DNA of 9,530 bases. It comes from a bacterium. Lineage in GTDB: Bacteria; Eremiobacterota; Eremiobacteria; Baltobacterales; Baltobacteraceae. Shown here piece by piece: positions 1 through 6,040 of this stretch (positions within the stretch are counted from its first letter, which is position 1; the number at the start of each line of letters is the position of its first letter). The notes under the pieces were generated by a model that saw nothing but the letters and a program-made list of their open reading frames with translations, ran no database searches and was not told the origin of the DNA. Made by a program: the position numbers and the translations under genes. The DNA is taken from assembly GCA_021782295.1 (NCBI GenBank), contig JAJXVC010000058.1, positions 1 to 9,530 of the forward strand, in the 5' to 3' direction.

Positions 1-1
1 G

Positions 2-601
2 CACAAACACCTCGATCACGCGGGCGATATCAACGCGATGATCGAGGCGATGACGGCGGGCGGCTTTCGTCGCCGCGGTGCGGTCTTCGCGCCGCGCGAT
101 ACGTTCGAAGAAGCCTCGCTGCTTCAACCGTATGCTGCGGCGTTCGTCGAACGGTGCGAGATGCTCGAGCCGTCGCGTTCGGACTACCACGTCGGCGAAG
201 TGCGTCTGGCGACCTCGCCTTTCCACCATCATTCCGTCGAGACGCTCGGCGTTTATTTCGAGTATCGCGGACTACGTGTCGCCTATCATCCATGCGGACG
301 TTTCGACGAAGCGATCGTCGCCGATTATGCTGCGCATCGCCCCGACGTGCTCATCGTCAACGTCCTTCGTTTCGAAGATACGATGCAAGTCGACCATCTC
401 ACATGGCCGCAGGCACGCTCGATCGTCGCCAGCGTACGGCCGAGTCTTGCAATCTTTCAGCACTTCGGCACGAAGATGCTCGAACAGGAGCCCGCGCGGC
501 TCGCGCAGGAGCTCGAGGACGAACTCGGGTTGCGTGCGATCGCCGCGTACGACGGTCTCGAAATCGATCTCAGCACGCAGGTTGCCGCCGTCCGTGGCTG
601 A
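2..601 (+). CDS. MBL-fold metallo-hydrolase, 5'-truncated by the window edge
   Basis: This is the C-terminal part of a metallo-beta-lactamase-fold hydrolase, probably a zinc-dependent cytoplasmic hydrolase of unknown substrate. The frame is open from base 2 and the first codons read HKHLDHAGD, the HxHxDH metal motif, so the ATG at 38 lies inside the domain and is not the start. Roughly 50-80 N-terminal residues lie outside the window. A further His cluster (HHHSVETLG, bases 224-250) sits where this fold has its third metal His. The final His is in the QHFG motif (His codon 461-463), in a context (HLTW..A..I, then RPSLAIFQHFG) typical of prokaryotic MBL proteins. The segment YHPCGRFDE (284-310) occupies the place where the metal-bridging Asp is normally found and appears to carry Cys instead. 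The TGA stop (599-601) overlaps the next gene, suggesting co-transcription. The family is clear; the substrate is not predictable. Confidence 0.85.
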   Translation, partial: HKHLDHAGDINAMIEAMTAGGFRRRGAVFAPRDTFEEASLLQPYAAAFVERCEMLEPSRSDYHVGEVRLATSPFHHHSVETLGVYFEYRGLRVAYHPCGRFDEAIVADYAAHRPDVLIVNVLRFEDTMQVDHLTWPQARSIVASVRPSLAIFQHFGTKMLEQEPARLAQELEDELGLRAIAAYDGLEIDLSTQVAAVRG

Positions 602-1016
602 GATCGTTCGCTCCGCCGACGAACGCGCCGACGCGTTCTACCGCGCGCACGCTCGCGAGGCGCTGAAAACTGCATGGGCCTTCACCGTGGTCTGGCACGA
701 ACAGTGCGTCGATCTACTCGCGTTGGAAGGCGATGAAGTCGTCGGCACGGCGCGTCTACGGATCGCAGCATCGCTTGGCCACGTAGAACGCATCGTCGTT
801 GACCCAAAGTATCGGCGCCGCGGAATCGGGCGCTCGATGCTGCTCGAACTCGACGAAATCGCCAATTATTATAATTGCCACAAGATGACGGTCGGCGTTC
901 TCGCCGGCGGTGAAGCGCAAAAATTCTTCGAACGTTGCAGCTATCACCAGGAAGCGCTCATTCCGCAGCACGACTTTAAACTCGATGTCGCGATGCTGCG
1001 GAAGTTTCTCCTCTAA
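594..1016 (+). CDS. GNAT-family N-acetyltransferase (140 aa)
   Basis: A small GCN5-related N-acetyltransferase that would transfer acetyl from acetyl-CoA to an amine of unknown identity. Motif A is clear: RIVVDPKYRRRGIGRSMLLE (residues 66-85) gives the beta4 strand followed by the RxxGxG acetyl-CoA pyrophosphate loop (R74, R75, R76, G77, I78, G79). The downstream AQKFFERCSYHQE (108-120) is the usual motif B helix and strand. The 140-aa length is normal for a single GNAT domain. I place the start at the GTG at 594, which overlaps the TGA of the hydrolase gene. The frame stays open further upstream, but those residues are Arg/Ser-rich shadow sequence of the hydrolase. No strong Shine-Dalgarno is visible, so translation is probably coupled. 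The TAA at 1014-1016 overlaps the stop codon of the convergent gene. The context resembles the E. coli ElaA group in size, but the substrate cannot be deduced. Confidence 0.88.
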   Translation: MAEIVRSADERADAFYRAHAREALKTAWAFTVVWHEQCVDLLALEGDEVVGTARLRIAASLGHVERIVVDPKYRRRGIGRSMLLELDEIANYYNCHKMTVGVLAGGEAQKFFERCSYHQEALIPQHDFKLDVAMLRKFLL

Positions 1017-2137
1017 CCGAAGTTTCGGGGCGGCCCATGCCGACGTGGAGGCCCGCGTCGAGGTATCGCATTTCTGCGTGGGGGCGGAGGGCGCCGGAAA
1101 ACACGGATTGCTCCGCCGCGCGGAGCGCGTTTCGGCAGCGCGCTTAGGCGCGCGTGGGCGCGCCGAAATGCGCGGGCGATCATCGGTACGCGCTGCGAGA
1201 GGCGCGGATGCGACGAAATCGAGCCGTCGAAGAGGACGACGCGCCCGCGCGGACTGAATGCGGTGACGACCGGCCCGCCGCCCCCGATGACGGCGCGCGC
1301 TCCTCTTCCCGAGCGCGAGAGTTGGTGGGCGCCGCGAAAACTCATAGCGATTGCGCGCGCTGCGCGTGCTTGCGCATCGACTTGTGCGGCGCCGCTCACG
1401 CCGAGTACGACGTTTCCTCGCTGCGACCGAAAGCGCGCGAGCCCCGTACGGAAGCGCATATTCTCGGCGAGAATCGAGCCCCCAACGCTTCCGACGTCGA
1501 TCTGTCGTGCCGTCACCGAGCGCAGAAAAATGTTGCCGAGGGCGTTGCGGAGACGAATGCGATCGAACGTCGAGTTCTCGGCAAAGATCGGCCCGCGCCC
1601 AACCTGCGCAACACCGCTGGAACGAACGTCTTCGAGCGCGATGCCGCCTTGGTGGACGAGTGCGGCAAAAGCCGCTCCGCGATAGCCGTCGATGCGCACG
1701 ATACCGTTGCCGGCGATGCGCACGGCAAGCATCTGCGTCGAAGCGGGCAGGTGGATCACGGTCGGCCCTCCGCCGCGAATGACGAGTGCATCGTGATTCC
1801 CCGGCGGAATCGCCGGCAGAACGAATTGCTCCGCGGGCAGATCGTAACTGCCGCCGCGCGCGTCGGTCACGTGCTGCGCCCAGAGCGTGACGGCGCGCGG
1901 AATATGTCCGCGCACGCTTGCGGCATCGAAATGCTGCCAGCGGATCCGTCCGCCGGTCTGAACCTCGACGACGGGACGATTCCAGGTAACGATGCGGAGG
2001 TACCCGTAGCGCATCTGGACGCTGACGACCGGCGAGGGGCCAACGGCGATCGCGGCGGCGCGCGCACGCGTCGCCGCTGCAAGTGCGAGCGTGACGGCGA
2101 GGACCGCCGCCGCCGCTCCCAGCGCGAGCGCTTTCAT
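1013..2137 (-). CDS. Exported beta-repeat protein, DUF4097-like, with Arg/Pro-rich tail (374 aa)
   Basis: A predicted secreted or envelope protein. Residues 1-28 form a classic signal peptide: Lys2, a hydrophobic Ala/Leu/Val core at about 3-22, and an ARA-like cleavage site near 26-28. Residues about 38-60 (VSVQMRYGYLRIVTWNRP) and 117-305 are short beta strands separated by Gly/Asn turns, for example GNGIVRIDGYRG, GNIFLRSVTA and GGSILAENMRF. Such strands are typical of DUF4097/adhesin-like right-handed beta-repeat proteins. Residues about 312-374 are strongly basic, rich in Arg, Pro and His, and look disordered. The ATG start at 2137 follows a GAAGG Shine-Dalgarno at correct distance and lies 34 bases after the kinase stop, so it is probably the last gene of the sigma/two-component transcript. 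The same frame is open upstream, but that part is shadow of the kinase. DUF4097-like assignment is by pattern, not by search; a structural or ligand-binding role is possible. I see no catalytic motif. Confidence 0.78.
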   Translation of the reverse strand: MKALALGAAAAVLAVTLALAAATRARAAAIAVGPSPVVSVQMRYGYLRIVTWNRPVVEVQTGGRIRWQHFDAASVRGHIPRAVTLWAQHVTDARGGSYDLPAEQFVLPAIPPGNHDALVIRGGGPTVIHLPASTQMLAVRIAGNGIVRIDGYRGAAFAALVHQGGIALEDVRSSGVAQVGRGPIFAENSTFDRIRLRNALGNIFLRSVTARQIDVGSVGGSILAENMRFRTGLARFRSQRGNVVLGVSGAAQVDAQARAARAIAMSFRGAHQLSRSGRGARAVIGGGGPVVTAFSPRGRVVLFDGSISSHPRLSQRVPMIARAFRRAHARLSALPKRAPRGGAIRVFRRPPPPRRNAIPRRGPPRRHGPPRNFG

Positions 2138-2171
2138 CGTACCTTCAGGGTAGCGTCGAGGGGCGCGCGCG

Positions 2172-3596
2172 TCATGAGGGTTCGGTGAACTCTTCGGCGA
2201 TGCGTGGGAGCGTGAGCCGGAGCAGCGCCCCGCCGCCGGGGGCACCCTCGGCGCTGGCCTCACCGTGGTGGACGCGAGCGATCGAGCGGACGATCGCGAG
2301 CCCGAGCCCGGTCCCGGGAACGCTGCGCGCATGCGCAGTATCGCCGCGATAGAATCGCTCGAAGATCTGCGCTCGTTGCGCTTCGGGAATTCCTCCGCCG
2401 CTATCGACGACTTCGACGAAAGCGCGATCGTCGGCGGCACGCACGCGAACCTCGACCGAGCCCTCGGCGGTAAATTTGATCGCGTTCTCGATAAGGTTGG
2501 CGATCGCTTGGCGCAAGAGATGTGCCTCACCCAGGACCAAGACGCCGGGCTGCGCATCGAGTCCGAGCGCGAGCCCTTTTTCAGCGGCGGCTGCGCGTTC
2601 GGCTTCGACTGCTTCGGCTGCAAGCGTACCGAGCGCGAGCGGCTCCATCGGAATCGCGTCGCCGCGATCGGCTTTTGCAAGGAGCAGCATTCCGCCGACC
2701 ATCTGCGAGAGTTCCGCACTCTCGGCGACGATCGTCTCGAGACTCTCGCGCAGAATCGCCGGATCGCGATCTCCCCAACGGAGCAGCATCTGCGCGTTGG
2801 CATTGATCGAGGTGAGTGGGGTGCGTAGTTCGTGCGACGCATCGCTGATAAACTGTCGTTCGCGGGCAAACGCTTCCTGAAGGCGTGCGAGCAAATCGTC
2901 GAAGCTCTCGGCGAGCCGCCCGATCTCGTCGTCGCGTTTCGCCCAGTGGAGGCGACGGTCGAGGCGTTCCGAGCCGATCTCGCGCATCTCTGCCGCAAGG
3001 CGTTCGAGTGGATCGAATGCGCGCCCCGCGAGCCACCAGGAAAGGGCGAGAATGGCGATCATCGCGGCGATAACGGCGAGCGCGATGCTTTCGCGCGTCT
3101 GCGCGATGCTCCGTTCGAGGGCATCGATGCGTTCGGCGACGTGGACGACGACGCGGTGCGATCCGAGTGTGAAGGAGCGATCCTCGACGAGCATGGTGCC
3201 GATCGGTAGCGTAATTTGACGGCGTGCAATCGGCTTGTCGACGCTGAGAACAAGCGCTTTTGGAATCGTTGTGCCGCCGAGATTGCTGCTCTTCGCCAGC
3301 GGATATCCCTTGCTTGAATCGATCTGTACGAAGGTGGTCGGCGAGGACCAGGTGGTGAGATTATTGGCATCGGTGAGCATCGCGTAGGCATCGGAGCTGC
3401 CGAAGCCCAGCGAGAACGGCTCTTCGCTTGCGCGTACCGCAGATGCGATCTGCGCCATCGTCTCTGAAACGCGGGAACGTGCCTGCGCGTAGAGGATCGA
3501 CTGCAACCGCACGCCGACCACCAGGCTGACGATGAGGAGCACCGCGATCAGGAGGCCCGCATACCACGCGGCGACCCGCCACTTTAGCGAATGCAT
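2172..3596 (-). CDS. Sensor histidine kinase, HAMP-HisKA-HATPase (474 aa)
   Basis: An inner-membrane sensor kinase that should autophosphorylate and pass the phosphate to the response regulator encoded just upstream. TM1 is at about residues 11-29, followed by an extracytoplasmic sensor segment of about 140 residues without a family I recognise. TM2 is at about 171-190 and HAMP at about 191-243. The HisKA phospho-acceptor is His255 in SDASHELRTPLT. The ATP-binding domain shows an N box (NLIENAIKFT, with Asn367 and Asn371), a G1 box (VDSGGGIPE, Asp398), an F box (FERFYRGD) and a G2 box (GTGLGLAI, from 428). All motifs needed for activity are present. The ATG at 3596 is the only start after the in-frame TAG of the regulator gene, 27 bases away. 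Its Shine-Dalgarno is poor, suggesting coupled translation. The architecture is that of the OmpR-associated kinase class (PhoR/BaeS/QseC-like); the stimulus is unknown. Confidence 0.95.
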   Translation of the reverse strand: MHSLKWRVAAWYAGLLIAVLLIVSLVVGVRLQSILYAQARSRVSETMAQIASAVRASEEPFSLGFGSSDAYAMLTDANNLTTWSSPTTFVQIDSSKGYPLAKSSNLGGTTIPKALVLSVDKPIARRQITLPIGTMLVEDRSFTLGSHRVVVHVAERIDALERSIAQTRESIALAVIAAMIAILALSWWLAGRAFDPLERLAAEMREIGSERLDRRLHWAKRDDEIGRLAESFDDLLARLQEAFARERQFISDASHELRTPLTSINANAQMLLRWGDRDPAILRESLETIVAESAELSQMVGGMLLLAKADRGDAIPMEPLALGTLAAEAVEAERAAAAEKGLALGLDAQPGVLVLGEAHLLRQAIANLIENAIKFTAEGSVEVRVRAADDRAFVEVVDSGGGIPEAQRAQIFERFYRGDTAHARSVPGTGLGLAIVRSIARVHHGEASAEGAPGGGALLRLTLPRIAEEFTEPS

Positions 3597-3623
3597 GCCG
3601 CGCGGCGATCCGAACGCATGCCG

Positions 3624-4304
3624 CTAATCCTTGATGGTGTAACCGATGCCGCGCACCGTCGTGATGAGTTTTTCGTCGGTGCCTTCTTCGATTTTTCCGC
3701 GCAAATAGCGGATGTAGACATCGATGAGGTTCGAGTCGCCGAGAAAATCACTTCCCCAGACGCCGTTAAAAAGCTCGTCGCGCGTGTGGACCTTGTTGCG
3801 GTGGAGTAAGAGGTATTCGAGCAGCGCATACTCTTTGGTCGTGAGCGCGATCTCTTTGCCGGCTCGCCGCACTTCGTGACGATCGCGATCCATAACGACG
3901 TCCTTAAAACAAATCGAACGATCCTGCGGCTCGCGTTCGCGTAATTGAGCGCGGACGCGTGCGAGCAACTCCTCGGTTGCAAAAGGCTTGGTGAGATAAT
4001 CGTTCGCACCGATATCGAGCCCGGCGACGCGATCGGGCACCCGGTCTTTCGCCGTCAACATGATGATCGGCACGCGGCTCTTCGCGCGAATCCGACGGCA
4101 GACTTCCATGCCGTCCATGCGCGGGAGCATGAGGTCGAGGATGACGAGATCGGGCTCCTTGAGCGCGAGTTCGAGCCCTTCGACGCCGTTCTGAGCAAGC
4201 TCGACGTGGTAGCCTTCGTGCCGAAGTTCCAACTGAAGTACGCGCGCGATCGCGGCGTCGTCTTCGACGACGACGATACGGCGCTGCTTATCGGGAGCAT
4301 CCAT
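3624..4304 (-). CDS. OmpR/PhoB-family response regulator (226 aa)
   Basis: A DNA-binding response regulator and the expected partner of the adjacent kinase. The receiver domain (about residues 8-120) has the acidic pair Asp15/Asp16, the phosphorylation site Asp57 in VILDLMLPRMDG, Thr84 (MLTA) and Lys106 (LTKPF). The C-terminal winged helix (about 130-226) shows the OmpR signature: LTTKEYALLEYLLLHRNKV, then the recognition-helix region NLIDVYIRYLRGKI, then TTVRGIGYTIKD. Length and domains are complete. The start is the ATG at 4304, which gives the usual short N-terminus before RIVVVEDD. The gene begins 24 bases after the stop of the putative anti-sigma gene, in a gap containing a small GC hairpin. 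It probably binds direct repeats at target promoters, possibly including this operon's own; no target site was identified. Confidence 0.96.
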   Translation of the reverse strand: MDAPDKQRRIVVVEDDAAIARVLQLELRHEGYHVELAQNGVEGLELALKEPDLVILDLMLPRMDGMEVCRRIRAKSRVPIIMLTAKDRVPDRVAGLDIGANDYLTKPFATEELLARVRAQLREREPQDRSICFKDVVMDRDRHEVRRAGKEIALTTKEYALLEYLLLHRNKVHTRDELFNGVWGSDFLGDSNLIDVYIRYLRGKIEEGTDEKLITTVRGIGYTIKD

Positions 4305-4305
4305 G

Positions 4306-4323
4306 GGGCGGTTCTACCCGCCC
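4306..4323 (-). other. GC hairpin at the anti-sigma/response-regulator junction
   Basis: GGGCGG (4306-4311) and CCGCCC (4318-4323) form a perfect 6-bp stem with a 6-base loop in the 24-base gap between the anti-sigma stop and the regulator ATG at 4304. On the minus-strand transcript the stem ends one base before the start codon, and the purine-rich GGGCGGGTAG that might serve as ribosome site falls in the stem and loop. It may limit translation of the regulator unless ribosomes arrive from upstream, or it may be chance in a GC-rich region. Confidence 0.35.
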
Positions 4324-4328
4324 AGGGC

Positions 4329-4682
4329 CTAGTGCCCCTTGCGCGCGAGATGAATGCGGGGTGAGAAATCCTGTATCGCCGATACGGCGACCGCTGAGGC
4401 GATGCCGACCGTGAGCCAAACCAACGTTGCGGGTTGCGCGAGCGCGAACGCCGCGCGGCCAATCGTCGCGATGACGCCGTTGAGGTCGGAGAAATGCGGG
4501 ACGAGCCAGGCGGCAAATGCGAGCAGGAGCCCCCATGCGCTCGCCTCCCACGGGTCGACCGGTTCGGCGGGCACCCGTTGAACCGTTGCTGCGAGAATCG
4601 AGGTGCGCAGTTCGGCGGGGGGCTCCTCCAGCGGGAGCGCTGCGAGCAGGCGGTCGAGTTCGTCGTCGGTGCGGTCGTTCAT
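4329..4682 (-). CDS. Putative membrane anti-sigma factor (117 aa, two TM segments)
   Basis: A small membrane protein probably acting as the anti-sigma factor for the ECF sigma encoded directly upstream. Residues 1-30 are acidic and predicted helical (TDDELDRLLAALPLEEPPAE, then LRTSILAA), which resembles the cytoplasmic N-terminus of many anti-sigma factors. Hydrophobic segments lie at about 48-63 and 83-103, giving a two-TM hairpin with a short basic C-terminus (HLARKGH). The zinc HxxxCxxC anti-sigma motif is absent, and there is no cysteine at all. Its ATG overlaps the sigma stop in the arrangement ATGA (4679-4682), the classic translational coupling of sigma and anti-sigma pairs. A GGAGA Shine-Dalgarno lies 8 bases upstream, inside the sigma gene. 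The function is inferred from position, size and topology; sequence similarity to a named family was not recognised. Confidence 0.72.
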   Translation of the reverse strand: MNDRTDDELDRLLAALPLEEPPAELRTSILAATVQRVPAEPVDPWEASAWGLLLAFAAWLVPHFSDLNGVIATIGRAAFALAQPATLVWLTVGIASAVAVSAIQDFSPRIHLARKGH

Positions 4683-5263
4683 GGCTGTCTCTCCGTTGCG
4701 GCGAGTATCTGCCGCAGTTGTTCCTTGGCGCGAAAGAGGTGCGTTTTGACGGTCCCGAGCGGTACCCCCAACACCGAGGCCACCTCATCGTACTGTTTTC
4801 CCTGGAGATGATACAAGGTGATGACGCTGCGATATTTTTCGGGGAGCGCTGCAATCGCCGCGCGAAGGCGCCCGGCGTCGTCGGCGGCGATCGCCTGTGC
4901 CTCCGGCCCCGGGGCGGCATCGGCCAACTCGGGGATATCCTCCCCGGAGTAGCGACGCGAGCGTTTCAGGCGGTCGCAGCAGGCGTGGTAGCAGATCGAG
5001 AAGATCCAGGTCGAGAACTTCGCTTCGGGACGGAAGGTGCGCAGCGAACGATAGGCCTTCACGAACGCCTCCTGCGTAGCGTCGCGGGCCTCCTCGCGAT
5101 CGCGCAAGGTCCGAACGGCAAGCGTATAGAGCGGGCGTTCGTAACGCTCGACCAAGGTGGTAAACCCGGAGGGGTCGCCCGCGAGCGTCCGCACGACCAA
5201 CTCTGCATCGCTCGTCCGGGGCTGCTCAGCCTCGATATGCACCTCCACCGCCATCGCTGACAT
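4679..5263 (-). CDS. ECF (sigma-70 group 4) RNA polymerase sigma factor (194 aa)
   Basis: An extracytoplasmic-function sigma factor that directs RNA polymerase to a specific promoter set. Region 2 covers about residues 21-104, with DATQEAFVKAYRSL (core binding) and FSTWIFSICYHACCDRLKR (-10 recognition). Region 4 covers about 133-187: ALPEKYRSVITLYHLQGKQY, then the helix-turn-helix VASVLGVPLGTVKTHLFRAK. Regions 1.1 and 3 are missing, as expected for ECF factors. I chose the ATG at 5263, behind AAAGGA spaced only 3 bases; an ATG at 5254 with 12-base spacing is equally possible. The frame is open to 5413, but the extra 50 residues would overlap the divergent gene and do not look like sigma sequence. 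Three Cys (91, 95, 96) cluster in region 2. The gene heads the minus-strand run, so autoregulation is plausible, though I found no convincing ECF promoter upstream. Confidence 0.94.
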   Translation of the reverse strand: MSAMAVEVHIEAEQPRTSDAELVVRTLAGDPSGFTTLVERYERPLYTLAVRTLRDREEARDATQEAFVKAYRSLRTFRPEAKFSTWIFSICYHACCDRLKRSRRYSGEDIPELADAAPGPEAQAIAADDAGRLRAAIAALPEKYRSVITLYHLQGKQYDEVASVLGVPLGTVKTHLFRAKEQLRQILAATERQP

Positions 5264-5372
5264 GCTTCCTTTACATGCCAATGCCCAGGATTGTTTCGTG
5301 AGCCGGCGTTGAAACCTGGGGCGAGTCTCGGGCGTATTCGGGGTATGATGAAGCCAGGCAAGGAGTTCGGAT
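5264..5372. promoter_or_regulatory. Divergent intergenic region between the ECF sigma gene and the membrane-protein gene
   Basis: These 109 bases separate two divergent genes and must hold the start signals for the five-gene minus-strand run and for the plus-strand membrane protein. The ribosome sites are visible: AAGGAG at 5360-5365 seven bases before the plus-strand ATG, and AAAGGA (read on the minus strand, 5272-5267) before the sigma ATG. On the plus strand TATGAT (5344-5349) could be a -10 element, but no good -35 lies 16-18 bases upstream. I did not find a clear ECF-type GGAAC/GTC pair on either strand. Confidence 0.5.
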
Positions 5373-5945
5373 ATGAGTGACAACGGCGTCGCAACGGTAG
5401 CACTGTTCTGCATTTTCGGGCTGCCGATTATCGCCTTGATGGTGCATCGCGTACTCAGACACCAAGAGCGGATCGCGATGATCCAACACGGTTTTCCCGT
5501 CGACGCCGATCCCCGCGATTCGTATCGGGCGATGAGGAGAGCCGCGAAGATGGGCGTTCCGCCGTCTCAGGTTGGGGATTTCGCGCCCCTGTTCTACGCG
5601 CAAGCGCGTCTCCAACGAGGCATCACAACGACCTTCGTTGGGGTGGCGATCGTCGTCGGCCTCTCGTTTATCGGCTACCATCACGGGACGATTTCACCGG
5701 GGCCGTGGCTCATCGGCGGACTAATCCCGCTCTTCATCGGGCTCGCCCAGGTGAGCGGAGCGTTGCTCTCCGGCGCACAGATCGGCGGTTTCGGCATCGG
5801 GCGCGGCTATACGATGCCGCCGCCGGGGCCGGTCCCTCCAAACGGAATGCCGCCGACGTCACCGCCGAGCGGAACGCCGTGGGGATGGCGCCCGGGCTCG
5901 GCGCCGGGGCTCGACGAGCCCCCGAAGCCGCCGCAGCCCCGCTAG
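5373..5945 (+). CDS. Small membrane protein, DUF6249-like, with Pro/Gly-rich tail (190 aa)
   Basis: A predicted inner-membrane protein of unknown function. One TM segment lies at about residues 7-24, followed by a basic stretch (HRVLRHQERIAMIQHGFPVD). That TM + RxxRxxxIxxG pattern resembles the DUF6249 family, which is often encoded beside ECF sigma factors. Two more hydrophobic segments lie at about 85-102 (TTFVGVAIVVGLSFIGYH) and 110-130 (PWLIGGLIPLFIGLAQVSGA). The C-terminal 50 residues are a Pro/Gly-rich, low-complexity tail (MPPPGPVPP, PPKPPQPR). The ATG at 5373 has a strong AAGGAG at 7 bases. The gene is divergent from the ECF sigma gene across 109 bases, so it may be a target of that sigma or of the two-component system; this is inference. 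It is followed after 11 bases by a strong hairpin terminator. The family link is by eye only. Confidence 0.82.
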   Translation: MSDNGVATVALFCIFGLPIIALMVHRVLRHQERIAMIQHGFPVDADPRDSYRAMRRAAKMGVPPSQVGDFAPLFYAQARLQRGITTTFVGVAIVVGLSFIGYHHGTISPGPWLIGGLIPLFIGLAQVSGALLSGAQIGGFGIGRGYTMPPPGPVPPNGMPPTSPPSGTPWGWRPGSAPGLDEPPKPPQPR

Positions 5946-5956
5946 CGGGAAAGATA

Positions 5957-5992
5957 CGAAGAGGCCGCCGGACTGATCCGGCGGCCTCTTCG
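5957..5992. terminator. Perfect 16-bp hairpin, probable bidirectional terminator
   Basis: The arms 5957-5972 and 5977-5992 are perfectly complementary (CGAAGAGGCCGCCGGA and its complement) around the 4-base loop CTGA. The hairpin begins 11 bases after the stop of the plus-strand membrane-protein gene and lies 48 bases beyond the stop of the minus-strand small gene, so it sits between two convergent genes. The T-tract is weak on both sides: the minus-strand exit reads TATCTTTCCC, while the plus-strand exit is CTTGCTGCTACG. Stem stability is high, so termination or 3'-end protection is likely. Confidence 0.85.
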
Positions 5993-6040
5993 CTTGCTGC
6001 TACGTTTCGTTGAAGGAGACGTTCGTGTTTGGGAAAGAGA

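Noticed and set aside
1017..1028. Inverted repeat CCGAA/TTCGG next to the convergent stop codons, considered as a terminator.
   Set aside because: The stem is only 4-5 bp with almost no loop, and no T-tract follows.
2138..2998. Open frame continuing upstream of the exported protein on the minus strand (to 2998).
   Set aside because: It is an Arg/Ser-rich shadow of the kinase gene; the signal peptide and ribosome site fix the start at 2137.
5309..5349. TTGAAA (5309-5314) and TATGAT (5344-5349) as a sigma-70 promoter for the membrane-protein gene.
   Set aside because: The spacer is 29 bases, far outside the usable 16-18.
5264..5413. N-terminal extension of the sigma factor to an ATG at 5413.
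   Set aside because: It would overlap the start of the divergent membrane-protein gene and its AAGGAG, and the 50 extra residues do not resemble ECF sequence.
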